The position numbers were made by a program, and so were the translations under genes. Below, piece after piece: positions 9,246 through 18,820 of a stretch of DNA of 64,000 nucleotides. Below the pieces are notes generated by a model. It searched no databases. It saw only the letters and a program-made list of their open reading frames with translations, and was not told where the DNA came from. Each line of letters starts with the position of its first letter. Within the stretch, counting starts at the first letter, position 1. Origin of the DNA: G965250275 sp965250275 (GTDB taxonomy: Bacteria; Pseudomonadota; Alphaproteobacteria; Rhodobacterales; Rhodobacteraceae); contig OZ252297.1 of assembly GCA_965250275.1 (NCBI GenBank), forward strand, positions 4,278,001 through 4,342,000, written 5' to 3'.

Positions 9246-9347
9246 TCTCCGCTTGGTAACCAGCCAACGGGCAAGTTCAACTTTACACGCTCAGAGTTAG
9301 GCAAGAGGCAGCCGCAGGCAAGAGATTGCTACATCGCGCAAGTCTCA

Positions 9348-10340
9348 TCACGTCCAGAACCCGGCAACCCGGTCGATCAACCAATAGGCTGCTACACCCC
9401 CGATCAGATAGACCAGGGTGACCTGCGCGCCGCGGATCTGTGCGGATTTCAGGAACGGGCCCACAATGCGCCACAACCCCAGTGCGGCAAAAATGAAGGC
9501 CAGCTGACCAAGCTCCACCCCGATGTTGAATGCGAACAGCGCCAGAACAATTTCGCTCTGCGGCAATCCGATCTCGCTGAGTGCGCTGCCGAAGCCTAAC
9601 CCATGGATAAGGCCAAACCCGAACGAAACAAGCCACGGCGCGCGCTCAGACAGCCTCGGATGGTCGGGATCGCGGTTGAGCACTTCGGACGCCACGAACA
9701 TGATAGACAGTGCGATGACAGCCTCAACGGGTGGACCCGGGACGTTCATCCATCCCAGCGCTGCGGCGGCCAGGGTCAGCGAATGCGCGACAGTGAAGGC
9801 TGTGATTGCCCCGATCAGCACACGCGTGTTCCGGATCAGCAACAACAGTGCCAGCACAAACAACAAGTGATCGGCACCAAAAAGGATGTGCTCGAACCCG
9901 AGGCCCGTGTAGCTTACGAAAACCGACCAAGCCGAGGGGGCCGCGGGGACCACGAAAGACGGTGAAGACGGCACCAGACGCTGCGCCTGCCCAATCCCGT
10001 CCGTCAGTTCGAAACGCACCAGCACATCTGTCTGTGTCTTTTCCAAACCTTCGATCGTGATCAAGGAGCCCGCCAGCCCATCGCTGCACCGGGCGATCCA
10101 ACGGCTTGACCAGCCTTGCCCGTCGAACCTTGGTTCGGGGTTGGTTTCCGACACGCAGTTCTCGGACATCAGGACGTCAATCTGCATCGGGCGGCCTTGG
10201 ACGTCAGGTTTGCGCCAGAACACACTCCATGCATCACCGCCCAGCGCCCGAAGCTCCAGATACCCAGGCTGCAGCGCATGCGCGCTCACAAGGCATGGCA
10301 GAACCACCACAAACGCCAGCGCTGTCAGGAGCGCCTTCAT
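9348..10340 (-). CDS. HupE/UreJ-family membrane protein
   Basis: 330 residues: signal peptide ending LVSAHA, a periplasmic domain of about 130 residues, then about seven membrane helices. The HupE/UreJ core has HILFGADHLLFVLA, FTVAHSLTLA and FGLIHGLGFGSAL, with histidines and acids that in this family are thought to handle a metal such as nickel. No hydrogenase, urease or other nickel enzyme is in the window. The start overlaps the stop of the parvulin gene (ATGA), a pairing suggesting that the two act together in the envelope. Confidence 0.85.
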   Translation of the reverse strand: MKALLTALAFVVVLPCLVSAHALQPGYLELRALGGDAWSVFWRKPDVQGRPMQIDVLMSENCVSETNPEPRFDGQGWSSRWIARCSDGLAGSLITIEGLEKTQTDVLVRFELTDGIGQAQRLVPSSPSFVVPAAPSAWSVFVSYTGLGFEHILFGADHLLFVLALLLLIRNTRVLIGAITAFTVAHSLTLAAAALGWMNVPGPPVEAVIALSIMFVASEVLNRDPDHPRLSERAPWLVSFGFGLIHGLGFGSALSEIGLPQSEIVLALFAFNIGVELGQLAFIFAALGLWRIVGPFLKSAQIRGAQVTLVYLIGGVAAYWLIDRVAGFWT

Positions 10341-11158
10341 TCACCGGTCTCCGGAAGGACTACCTCATACCGTGCCAGCAGGTTTGTATATTGCTGATCC
10401 ATCAACTCGCGGGCCTTCTCCGCGCGCCAAGCCGTCGCGACCTTGTCGCGGATTTCCTCAAGGTTCGCCGGTCTTTCATCGACTCTGTCGGTGACCCGCA
10501 AAACGTGCCAGCCATACCCAGATTGAACGGGCCCGCTCCATTCGCCTTCTGGCAGCGTCAGAATACGCGCAGCCATCCCCGGACCAAGAGCAGAGTCGAT
10601 GGCCGTGGGGACAGAAAGTTCAAATCGCGACGGCAACAAGGTGCGTTCACCAAGGCTCGCGGGCGCCGCACCGTTCTGCAGAGCTTCAATCGCATCCTGA
10701 GCGGCGGTCTCTGACGGCGAGTCGCCCAGATACACCTGGTCAAATGCAGTACGGGCCGGCTCGGAAAATGCCTGTGGGTTCTCGTCCAGATAGGCCTGCA
10801 ACTCGTCGTCGGTCGGCTCCAGGGCCTCGGCAAGAGCACTCAGCAAAAACTCCATCTTCTGCTGCAGTCGCTGGCGGATGATGGTGTCTCCGTTATCCAA
10901 TCCAAAGTCCAGAGCTTCCCGCACCAGAACCTCCTGCCGGATCCAGCTGTTCATGAGACCTTCCGCTTCTTGTGCGGTTGGTGGTCGACGCCAGGTTTGC
11001 TCGAATTGGGTCGCCAGCTGTTCTTCGATCTCGGGAGAAATCACGATCTGATCCTCGCGCGGCTCCGGGGCGTTTCCGGTCATCGCAAAGATCAGAAACA
11101 AAAGCCCTCCCAGCCCGAGAAATGCCACGAGTGGTTCAGCGAGTATGCGTTTGATCAT
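10337..11158 (-). CDS. Membrane-anchored parvulin-type peptidyl-prolyl isomerase
   Basis: 273 residues. One N-terminal helix (about 8-27) anchors the protein with its bulk in the periplasm; a SurA_N-like helical region follows (IVISPEIEEQLATQFEQ to the QQKMEFLLSAL segment), then a parvulin domain at about 135-235 with a degenerate first strand and an intact end (SGYGWHVLRVTD). It should assist folding of exported proteins. It is translated just before the HupE-like gene and may serve as its dedicated chaperone; that is inference from coupling only. Confidence 0.82.
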   Translation of the reverse strand: MIKRILAEPLVAFLGLGGLLFLIFAMTGNAPEPREDQIVISPEIEEQLATQFEQTWRRPPTAQEAEGLMNSWIRQEVLVREALDFGLDNGDTIIRQRLQQKMEFLLSALAEALEPTDDELQAYLDENPQAFSEPARTAFDQVYLGDSPSETAAQDAIEALQNGAAPASLGERTLLPSRFELSVPTAIDSALGPGMAARILTLPEGEWSGPVQSGYGWHVLRVTDRVDERPANLEEIRDKVATAWRAEKARELMDQQYTNLLARYEVVLPETGE

Positions 11159-11367
11159 AGAAGTCCTTACTGCACGGGCCGGTCAGCGCACGGCGCATCA
11201 CAACCGATGATACGGGGACATCCAAGCGACGGAAACTCAAAACTTTGCCCCCAAGGCTGGGGCCCGAAATCTCAAATGACAGGAACTTGATCTCAACAAA
11301 CCTTCCGGCGCAAGACGAGGGATGAATTGGCATGCTAGAAGTCGCTGGAACACCAAAACGCTGAGAC

Positions 11368-11853
11368 ATGACTGACCTAACGACACCACGATCCTTGCTG
11401 TCCCGCCGGCGCCTGCTCGGCTACGGGATCATCGCCGGCGTGGCTGTTCTGGGGTATTCTCGGTGGCGCCTGCGGCGGCCCGACTATGCCGGCGGAAGCT
11501 TGGATGTGCACAAGGCGCATGCGCAAGCTGCATCAGGTGAGGTTTTGCTGATCGACATCCGTCGGCCCGATGAATGGACGCTCACCGGCATCGGAGAAGG
11601 CGCGGTGCCGCTCGATATGCGGCGCGCGGACTTTGAAAACGAACTCAAGCATCTGGCGGATGGCGACACCACCCGACCCATAGCGTTGATCTGTGCCCGC
11701 GGCGTGCGATCGGCGCGGATGAGCGGCAGATTAACCGAGGCGGGGTTCACAAATATCATCGACGTGCCCGAGGGAATGCTGGGCTCCTCCGCGGGACCGG
11801 GTTGGCTGGCACAAGCCTTGCCTGTCACGCCCTATGCAGGTGTCAGCGGATGA
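11368..11853 (+). CDS. Exported or membrane-anchored rhodanese-like protein
   Basis: 161 residues. The N-terminus has a twin-arginine-like segment (SRRRLLGYG) and one helix at about 18-31, so the protein is probably periplasmic, anchored or Tat-exported. A single rhodanese domain follows, with LLIDIRRPDEW and an active-site loop CARGVRS with Cys109, so the persulfide-forming cysteine is present. Possible roles are sulfur transfer or thiol chemistry in the envelope. The stop overlaps the start of the esterase gene (ATGA at 11850). Confidence 0.83.
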   Translation: MTDLTTPRSLLSRRRLLGYGIIAGVAVLGYSRWRLRRPDYAGGSLDVHKAHAQAASGEVLLIDIRRPDEWTLTGIGEGAVPLDMRRADFENELKHLADGDTTRPIALICARGVRSARMSGRLTEAGFTNIIDVPEGMLGSSAGPGWLAQALPVTPYAGVSG

Positions 11854-12698
11854 AGCGCTTTCTGTCTGCTGTTCTGGCCAGCCTATGGTCTCTGCCTGCC
11901 GCAGCGGCTTGCGGACCTGACGCAGGGCACTGCAGCCTTCCATCAGGGCAGTACCATCTGGCGTTGCCAGAAGAGGCCGAAGGCGCCCCGGCGGTCATGT
12001 TTCTGCATGGTGCAGGTAGCCGCGGCGCGAATGTCATGCGCAACGAAACCCTCGTCGACAGCTTGCTGAGCCGTGGGTATGCTGTTCTTGCGCCGACAGG
12101 ATCCCGAAGCTTTGGCAATGGACAGGGGCGAAGCTGGAACTTCTATCCCGGATGGGAAGGCCGCAATGAGACGCAGTTCCTACAAGACGTGGTCAATGAC
12201 GCAGCGACCCGGTTTGGCCTGAACAGCAACAGGATATTGCTGAGCGGATTTTCAGCCGGTGGGTTCATGGTCAACTACCTCGCCTGCAGCACACCGGATC
12301 GGTTCGCAGCCTACGCGCCTGTTGCAGGTGGGTTCTGGCAACCCCGCCCTGATACCTGCGAAGGTCCAGTGAAACTTCTGCACACGCATGGGTGGATGGA
12401 CAAAACCGTTCCCCTGGAAGGCCGTAGCCTGGGGGGCGGAAGGTTTCAGCAAGGCGACATTTTCGAAGGGCTGCGTTTGTGGCGCGATGCCAATGCCTGC
12501 GCGGACCAACGTCCCGGGGTGATCACTGACAGCGGACCATACTGGCGGCGTGTCTGGACCGATTGCACCGATGGCAGCGCTCTGGAGCTGGCAGTATTTG
12601 CGGGAGGCCACACAGTGCCCAGCGATTGGGGCGGCATGGCTCTTGATTGGTTCGAGGCCCAGACAGCCCCTGATCACTCCGCTGGGGAGGCTGACTGA
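11850..12698 (+). CDS. Secreted alpha/beta hydrolase, feruloyl-esterase/PHB-depolymerase type
   Basis: 282 residues from the ATG at 11850 (the longer frame only adds residues inside the rhodanese gene). Signal peptide to about Ala19-Ala20, oxyanion region FLHGAGSRG, nucleophile elbow GFSAGG (Ser135), and a C-terminal His in AGGHTVPSDWGG. Several cysteines (CGPDAGHC and later ones) fit disulfides in the periplasm. The family (LpqC/PHB depolymerase) cleaves esters of aromatic acids, acylated sugars or short polyesters; the substrate is unknown. The last 25 bases overlap the 3' end of opgH on the other strand. Confidence 0.8.
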   Translation: MKRFLSAVLASLWSLPAAAACGPDAGHCSLPSGQYHLALPEEAEGAPAVMFLHGAGSRGANVMRNETLVDSLLSRGYAVLAPTGSRSFGNGQGRSWNFYPGWEGRNETQFLQDVVNDAATRFGLNSNRILLSGFSAGGFMVNYLACSTPDRFAAYAPVAGGFWQPRPDTCEGPVKLLHTHGWMDKTVPLEGRSLGGGRFQQGDIFEGLRLWRDANACADQRPGVITDSGPYWRRVWTDCTDGSALELAVFAGGHTVPSDWGGMALDWFEAQTAPDHSAGEAD

Positions 12699-14551
12699 AC
12701 CCCATCCAATGCTTCGCGCAAGCGGCTCCGATAGTGACTGGCGGCAAGCGTGACGGGGGGAGCATGGTACTCTTCCCGCGTGCCCATCCATCCGGGGAAT
12801 ACACGGGATATGCTCATCCCACTTATCGCAGACAGGGGCACAGCCAATGCGAGGCTGATCGCTATGGGAAGCAGCCAAGGGGATATCAGCCCCGCTAGTA
12901 TGCCACTCATCAGCGCCATGCCACTGACCGTTTCCAGTGCATGACACAGAAGAAGCGTGCGCAGCCCGTACCGCCCGCCTGTCCGGCTTTGCGGTGACCA
13001 ACCCTTTTGGAGCCCGAGAAGCGAGCGGAACACCGCAATCATCTGTTGCACCATCTGGATCGGCGCGTAGAGGATCGACAAACACACCTCGGACACAAAA
13101 GACAGAGAGAACCTTGCGCCCCCTCCGAACTCGCGGAAACGCGTGCCGGACAAGGGAAGTGCGACAACCCCCAAAATTTTCGGCGCCAGCAGCATCGCGT
13201 ACATCAGGACAATGATCAGAACGTGACGGGCCTCGGTCATTTCCGGCCACGTCGGCATCAGCGGGTTGTCCGGGCTGAAATAGGTCAACAGATTGCCATC
13301 TTCGCCCTGACCCAGAAGGGCCCAGATCAGCAGCAACCCGAACCAGATCGGTGACATCAGGTATCCCATCGCGCCGTGAAACAGATGAAACCGCGACACG
13401 GGCGCAAACCCGCGTGACCAGAGCAGGTTCAGGTGTTGCAGATTGCCCTGGCACCAACGCCGGTCGCGCTGAATATGATCAATCAGAGTTTGCGGGGTCT
13501 CTTCATAGCTGCCCCGTATTCTCGGAAGAAACCGCACGGCCCAACCCGCGCGCCGCAATAGACCGGCCTCGACAAAGTCGTGGCTCATGATCAGCGATCT
13601 GCGCCCGGACAGCGAACGGACCTGAGGCAGTCCCGCACAGGCCGCGAACGCCTCGGTGCGAATGATCGCGTTGTGACCCCAGTAGTTGCCTTCCTGACCA
13701 CACCAGCGCGCGAGACCTTCCGCCAATGCTGCCCCGTAGACGCCATTGGCAAACTGCTGCATGCGCGCAAATACGGACTGAGCGCCGATGAGCTGTGGGA
13801 AGCTCTGGATCAGGCCCGCCCGAGGGTCACGCGCCAATGCGTCGCTCAGCCGGGCGATGGCGCGTCCGGTCATCAGGCTGTCGGCATCCAGCACCAGCAT
13901 TGCCTGCCAGCCACCACCCCATCGTTGAATCCAGTCCGCGATGTTGCCCACCTTCCGGTCCGTGTTCATCGGGCGTCGGCGATAGTAGAGCTCCAACCCG
14001 GATGACAACTCGGATTGAAGGGTCAGCACCGCAGCTTCTTCCTGGGCTGCTATTCGATCGTCTTGCGTATCGCTCAGGATGAACATGGCATAGCGGTGCA
14101 CGCCGCCGCGGGCCCGCAGCTCTTCGAGCATCGACTGCGCACTGCCCAGCACATACCAAGGCACCTCGTTGTAGACCGGCATCAACAAGGCGACATTCAA
14201 TCGTTCAGTGTCCCCGTCAGGCCGCGGCAGAGCCGGCTGTCGGGTCAGGGACCACAGCCCCAGCACAACGGTGCTGACCGTGAAGCTGATCCAGAAGAAA
14301 TTGAAACAGATCAGCGCCAGAAGGGTGATCTCGACGCCTGTCAGCCCCTGATCACTGAACCAGCCCAGCATGATCCAAAGCAGTGCGCCGGTCGCCGCGA
14401 TCGCGGGCAAGAACGCAAGTATGCGCCAGATCAGAACCGGCATCTGCGGTGCAGTTCCCGGCGCCCGGCTATCGCGATACGCGTTGCTCAGGTCCTGAAC
14501 CGGCATCCTCAAAGGCGCTTCCGGTGGCATCAGATGCAGGTCGGATCTCAT
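12674..14551 (-). CDS. opgH: Glucan glucosyltransferase H (osmoregulated periplasmic glucans)
   Basis: 625 residues from the ATG at 14549-14551, whose ATGA overlaps the opgG stop; in-frame GTG and ATG codons slightly upstream are less likely. A processive GT2 domain sits between membrane helices: LVLDADSLM, VEAGLLRRAG and RRWCQGN (the R..RW motif). About eight helices are predicted. OpgH polymerises glucose from UDP-glucose and passes the chain across the inner membrane. It is shorter than the E. coli protein (847 residues), which has a long N-terminal regulatory extension lacking here. Confidence 0.92.
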   Translation of the reverse strand: MRSDLHLMPPEAPLRMPVQDLSNAYRDSRAPGTAPQMPVLIWRILAFLPAIAATGALLWIMLGWFSDQGLTGVEITLLALICFNFFWISFTVSTVVLGLWSLTRQPALPRPDGDTERLNVALLMPVYNEVPWYVLGSAQSMLEELRARGGVHRYAMFILSDTQDDRIAAQEEAAVLTLQSELSSGLELYYRRRPMNTDRKVGNIADWIQRWGGGWQAMLVLDADSLMTGRAIARLSDALARDPRAGLIQSFPQLIGAQSVFARMQQFANGVYGAALAEGLARWCGQEGNYWGHNAIIRTEAFAACAGLPQVRSLSGRRSLIMSHDFVEAGLLRRAGWAVRFLPRIRGSYEETPQTLIDHIQRDRRWCQGNLQHLNLLWSRGFAPVSRFHLFHGAMGYLMSPIWFGLLLIWALLGQGEDGNLLTYFSPDNPLMPTWPEMTEARHVLIIVLMYAMLLAPKILGVVALPLSGTRFREFGGGARFSLSFVSEVCLSILYAPIQMVQQMIAVFRSLLGLQKGWSPQSRTGGRYGLRTLLLCHALETVSGMALMSGILAGLISPWLLPIAISLALAVPLSAISGMSISRVFPGWMGTREEYHAPPVTLAASHYRSRLREALDGVQSASPAE

Positions 14552-16056
14552 CTGGTCCATCGGTACAGCCACACTTCGCTGGCATTGCTGCCATCGCGTC
14601 GCAATTGTGCGCGCAGTTCGACATGGGTCCGCTCACCGGGCTCAAAGGCGAAGGCCAGTCGCAGGCCGCCGGTTTCCGGATTATACTGCAGAATGCCGGG
14701 TGACGTCTCTGCGTGGGGCGAACTGACGTGGATCTTCATCACCTCTGGCCCGTCGTCAAAGAGCGGGTGCGGCTCGAAGTCCACGGTCACGACCCGGTCC
14801 CCGATCTCGGGGCGGGTTCCCATGCGTGTGTTGAGAACCTTGGGCAATCCGGTTTCCAGCGGCGCCTCAGCGCCCCAGGTCAATCGATACGACAGATCGA
14901 CGCGCGACCCGGCCGCAATGGGTTCTGCGGGACGCCAATAGGCAACGATGTTGTCGTAGATCTCCTGGTCTGCAGGGATCTCCACCAACGTCACGGTCCC
15001 TTTGCCCCAGTCGCCGCGCGGCTCCACCCACAGACCCGGCCGGTTCTGATAGTGAGCCTCCAAATCTGCAAAATCGGCTAGGTTGCGCGCGCGTTGCATC
15101 AGGCCAAAGCCACGCGGGTTTTGGTCGACAAAGCTCGACACCTGCAGTTTGACCGGGTTCGCGAGAGGTCGCCAAAGCACTTCCCCGGCGCCGTTCAGCA
15201 TCATCAACCCGTCTGAATCGTGCACAGCTGGCCTGAAATCATCAAACCGCGTCCGATCAGTTTCGTCATAGAGGAACATGCTGGTCAAAGGCCCCAGACC
15301 CACATTGTCCAGATCGACACGGGGGAACAGCGTGGCCTCGACGTCCATCACACAATCTGTGCCCGGCTCGATAACGAAGCGGTAGGCACCAGTCACACTG
15401 GGGCTGTCCAGCAGCGCGTGCACGACCATGTGGCGCTGTTCGGGTCCGGGTGCTTCGAGCCAGAAATGCGTGAAGTCGGGAAACTCTTCGCCCATCGGAT
15501 CCGCAGTTTTCAACGCCAGCCCGCGCGCCGACAAACCGTAGGTCAGCCCGATGCCGATCGCACGAAAATAGCTTGCTCCCTGGAACACGCAGAACTCTGT
15601 TTTGCCGTCCGGGTGCCCAAGATCGGTGCGCAAGCGCAGCCCGGAATATCCCAACGCGTCGTCCTGCAGTGTCAGTGCCGGAACCAATGGGCCCTTATTG
15701 AACCAGCCGAGGTCAAAAGGCACCGGCTTCGCCATGCCCTGCTCAACGCTGTAAACCCGGGTCGCACGCGGGAAGTACAGGCCGGGCGCAAAGAAATCGA
15801 CGTTGTAAGACCGTTCGGTGCCGTACCACAGCCCTGCATCAACATTGAACCGAATATCACGGTACTGGTCATAGGTCAGATCCAGCCAATCCTGAGGCAC
15901 CGTGTCCCGCGGTTCATACGCAGTCTTTGAGCGTGCCTCTGCCAGTGCAACAACCTGTGCGCGGTCAAACGGCTGATCCGCCGCAAGGGGAGCGCCATTA
16001 CCAACCAGCACCATGGCGGTGCCGCCCGCCAGAACTGCACGTCGCGAGAGCGTCAA
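14548..16056 (-). CDS. opgG: Periplasmic glucan biosynthesis protein G
   Basis: 502 residues, near the family length. The N-terminus has a twin-arginine signal (SRRAVLAGG, then a hydrophobic stretch and APLAADQ), so export as a folded protein through Tat is likely. The body matches MdoG/OpgD: YDQYRDIRFNVDAGLWYG near the start and DFEPHPLFDDGPEV near the end. It acts in the periplasm on the glucan backbone released by OpgH. It is coupled by ATGA overlaps to opgC upstream and opgH downstream. Confidence 0.92.
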   Translation of the reverse strand: MTLSRRAVLAGGTAMVLVGNGAPLAADQPFDRAQVVALAEARSKTAYEPRDTVPQDWLDLTYDQYRDIRFNVDAGLWYGTERSYNVDFFAPGLYFPRATRVYSVEQGMAKPVPFDLGWFNKGPLVPALTLQDDALGYSGLRLRTDLGHPDGKTEFCVFQGASYFRAIGIGLTYGLSARGLALKTADPMGEEFPDFTHFWLEAPGPEQRHMVVHALLDSPSVTGAYRFVIEPGTDCVMDVEATLFPRVDLDNVGLGPLTSMFLYDETDRTRFDDFRPAVHDSDGLMMLNGAGEVLWRPLANPVKLQVSSFVDQNPRGFGLMQRARNLADFADLEAHYQNRPGLWVEPRGDWGKGTVTLVEIPADQEIYDNIVAYWRPAEPIAAGSRVDLSYRLTWGAEAPLETGLPKVLNTRMGTRPEIGDRVVTVDFEPHPLFDDGPEVMKIHVSSPHAETSPGILQYNPETGGLRLAFAFEPGERTHVELRAQLRRDGSNASEVWLYRWTR

Positions 16057-17303
16057 GGTTTCTTACTCCGCCAAGGATGCGACTTGAACCAAGCCGCCGT
16101 GTACGCCACGAGAATGATCAGTGCAAAACCAGTCAGGTTGACCAGTGCTGTGGTTGCAGTCGTGCGCCCGATCTGATCCAGCACAAACCCCAAGAGACGC
16201 GCCAGAGCCATCGAGAAGACAAAGACCGCGAGCGATTGCTGGCCCACCTTCGTGATCAGGGTGAGTAAAACCGACCAGACCCGCCCACCGGCGCCGGTTC
16301 CGGTTGCGTAAAGATGCCGCCCGCCCTCGCCCACAATCACCCAGGCAAGGTAGGCCAGGGCCAGAAAGTGAAGGTATCGCAAGATGCCGAAGTCTGTTTT
16401 CCCTCGCAGATTGAAGCCCGTGGTTTCCTGCAGGGTCCGGATGCCGCGCCAGACAGACCGCAGTGAATCGCCCAGCGCGCCATTGGCATCATTGATCCAG
16501 TTGAACACCTTCCAGGACCCGATGGGCGCCGAGAGCACGACGAAGGCGATGCACAGAATGACGAGCCATCGCGCAACTGGCGGGGCGGGCAGCCACCCGA
16601 TCATGAACGCAAACCCGGTGAAAAAGAGCAGTTGCCAACCAAACGGGTCAAAGAACCATTCGCGATCTGACCAGGGTTCCGCCGGAAGCCAGATCAGATC
16701 GGCATTTGCTGCGGCCCAGATCGCAATGCTGGCGGCTGCGACGGCGCCGAAACCGAACCGCGACAGGTACATGATCGCCGGCATCATCGCCAGCACGACC
16801 AGATACATCGGCAAGATGTCGAAATAGTTCGGGACATAGGTCAGCGTAAAGATCCCGACAATCTGCGGCATCGGGTCGGAGAAGAACCGCTGCAGATTCA
16901 GCGATGCAACATAGTTCTTGTCAAAGCTGCCATAGGTGTCGAGCGCGGCCATGGTCATCGCGACAAAGAAAAACAGGCAGATGTGCGCCCAGTAGACCTG
17001 CCAGACGCGAAACGCGACGCGGGCGGTGCCCATCCACCACCCTTTGCGCGCAAAGGCGCCCCCAAAGGCAATGGCCGAGGCCATGCCCGAGCAGAAAACA
17101 AAAATCTCTGTGGCGTCGGAAAACCCGAACCGTGCCGGGATCCATCCTGTCCATGCATTGCCGGGGATGTGGGCCACCAGAATGATGAACATCGCGATGC
17201 CGCGGTAGAAATCGAGACGCGGATCCCGCACCGCCGCGGGGGCCGCCGAAGCGGTGGCGGTGATGGAAAAATCAGTGCTGGGCGAAACTGTCGCCATGGT
17301 CAT
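16053..17303 (-). CDS. opgC: OpgC protein (glucan succinylation)
   Basis: 416 residues with about ten membrane helices. The start of the conserved region (RDPRLDFYRGIAMFIILVAH) is the OpgC/acyltransferase-3-like signature, with RLDFYRG and the His in LVAHIPG. OpgC adds succinyl groups to periplasmic glucans, making them anionic. ATGA overlap with opgG; the TPR gene ends 17 bases upstream, so the transcript probably begins with that gene. Order C-G-H differs from the E. coli arrangement, where opgC is divergent from opgGH. Confidence 0.9.
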   Translation of the reverse strand: MTMATVSPSTDFSITATASAAPAAVRDPRLDFYRGIAMFIILVAHIPGNAWTGWIPARFGFSDATEIFVFCSGMASAIAFGGAFARKGWWMGTARVAFRVWQVYWAHICLFFFVAMTMAALDTYGSFDKNYVASLNLQRFFSDPMPQIVGIFTLTYVPNYFDILPMYLVVLAMMPAIMYLSRFGFGAVAAASIAIWAAANADLIWLPAEPWSDREWFFDPFGWQLLFFTGFAFMIGWLPAPPVARWLVILCIAFVVLSAPIGSWKVFNWINDANGALGDSLRSVWRGIRTLQETTGFNLRGKTDFGILRYLHFLALAYLAWVIVGEGGRHLYATGTGAGGRVWSVLLTLITKVGQQSLAVFVFSMALARLLGFVLDQIGRTTATTALVNLTGFALIILVAYTAAWFKSHPWRSKKP

Positions 17304-17320
17304 TTCAGTCTTTCGCGTGG

Positions 17321-18739
17321 CTATTGCGCCGGAACGCTTTGTGCATCTGCTTCACCCCGGCCGAGCGCGATCAGATCACGACGCGCCGCGGCGTAGCCAT
17401 CTTCCGCCCCGGCGCGCTGCGCCTGCCGCTCGTTCAGGATGTGTTCAGCCTGGTCGAGATACCCGGCCCGAATGCCCGCATCAATGGTCAGCCGTTCGAA
17501 CACGTCACGTTGCGCATGGCTGCCACCCGCCAGCTGCATGGTCGAGCGGGCCTCGCTCAGATGCTGGAAAGCCGTCCCAAACTGGCCATCACCAAAGGCC
17601 CGAACGCCGAGGGCCGTCGGCAGGCCGGGCGCCGCCATACGGGCCCCGATCTCGCAGGACTGGGCCGCGGCATCGCGATGCAGCCGGCCCAGCAACTGGG
17701 CGATCGAGGCATCGCGGCTGTCCCCGCTCAGGGCAAGCAGATAGTGCAGGTCGGCAAAGATCAGGCATCCATCTTCGGTGCGGCTGGCACTGAGCTCGGC
17801 CAGTTCCTCCCACCGGTCACCAATGTCCACGCCATCCAATTCGAGCCGCATCAGCAGTGAGGTTGCGTTGGAAATGTCCCGGTAGTCATCCGTGCGATCC
17901 TTGCGGATCTCCTGATCGTAGAGGTCGAGAACGGTGTCGATCTGACCCAGATCAAGGTGCATCAGGGCTTTGTGCCACCACACGTGATAGCGGAAATTGT
18001 TGCAATGCGCCCACGCCGCTTCGCGTCCGGTCAGCCATTCCAGCCCCTGATGCGCGCGTCCGGTCATGTCGTGAACGTGCGCCACCGCGTGCAGCCCCCA
18101 GGCGTCGTCCGGCGCGGTCCACAATGCTTGACGGCCCGCAACTTCTGCACGCTCGTACTCACCGGTCTCTTCGAGGGCAAAAGCATGGCAGCCCAGCAGG
18201 TAACCGCGTCCGGGATGATCGGGCGCGTGCGCAGGCAGAACCCGTTCTACGGACGCACGCATTCCCTTTGCATCGCCAAGGACAAACCGGATTGCGTGGC
18301 TCAACTTCATCGCCAGCGTGTCTTCCGGATTCGCTTCCAATATCTGCTCCAACACGGCGATTGATGCGCTGGGACGCCCGCGCGCATAAGCCTCAAGCGC
18401 ATCAACATACCGCAGTTCGCGTGTGGACGGACGGTTGCGTTGTACCGCAGACTTTGCGGCCTCCAGGGCATCATAGGCCGTCTGATAGAGTTCCCTGCGA
18501 CCCAGCAGCAGATAGAAGATGCCTTTGACGGCATGTCCCATCGCGAAATCCGGCTCCGCCTCCAGAACCAGACCAAGATGCCGGGGGGTTACGGCGGAAT
18601 GAGCGAGAAAACCCAAAAGGGTCGCATTCCAGTCATCCATGCTATTGGCGTGGGTCAGGCTGGTCGTCTGACCAAACACGTCTTGCATCATTCCTAGTTC
18701 CAGTTCTGGCACGTGGCGAAAATGTGGTTCATTCGGCAT
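17321..18739 (-). CDS. TPR-repeat protein (TTC38-like)
   Basis: 472 residues from the ATG at 18737-18739; a TTG five codons earlier is less likely. No signal or membrane helix. The sequence is a solenoid of helical repeats of TPR type (for example ALEAAKSAVQRNRPSTREL, ILEANPEDTLAMKL), and GRGYLLGCHAFALEE with WGLHAVAHVHDMTGR resembles the TTC38 family. The function of that family in bacteria is not known to me. It is the first gene of the opgCGH unit, 17 bases before opgC, so a link with glucan synthesis is possible but unproven. Confidence 0.75.
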   Translation of the reverse strand: MPNEPHFRHVPELELGMMQDVFGQTTSLTHANSMDDWNATLLGFLAHSAVTPRHLGLVLEAEPDFAMGHAVKGIFYLLLGRRELYQTAYDALEAAKSAVQRNRPSTRELRYVDALEAYARGRPSASIAVLEQILEANPEDTLAMKLSHAIRFVLGDAKGMRASVERVLPAHAPDHPGRGYLLGCHAFALEETGEYERAEVAGRQALWTAPDDAWGLHAVAHVHDMTGRAHQGLEWLTGREAAWAHCNNFRYHVWWHKALMHLDLGQIDTVLDLYDQEIRKDRTDDYRDISNATSLLMRLELDGVDIGDRWEELAELSASRTEDGCLIFADLHYLLALSGDSRDASIAQLLGRLHRDAAAQSCEIGARMAAPGLPTALGVRAFGDGQFGTAFQHLSEARSTMQLAGGSHAQRDVFERLTIDAGIRAGYLDQAEHILNERQAQRAGAEDGYAAARRDLIALGRGEADAQSVPAQ

Positions 18740-18820
18740 AGCAGAGACTTGCAAAACCTGTTCGCACTATCAGCACCGCTCGCGCATTGGTGAAAGCCTG
18801 TGTGCGGAAATGCGAGTTTT

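Noticed and set aside
12252..13457. 401-codon minus-strand frame across the esterase and opgH ends
   Set aside because: Shadow of opgH in another frame; OpgH motifs are in the adjacent frame and the esterase motifs on the other strand.
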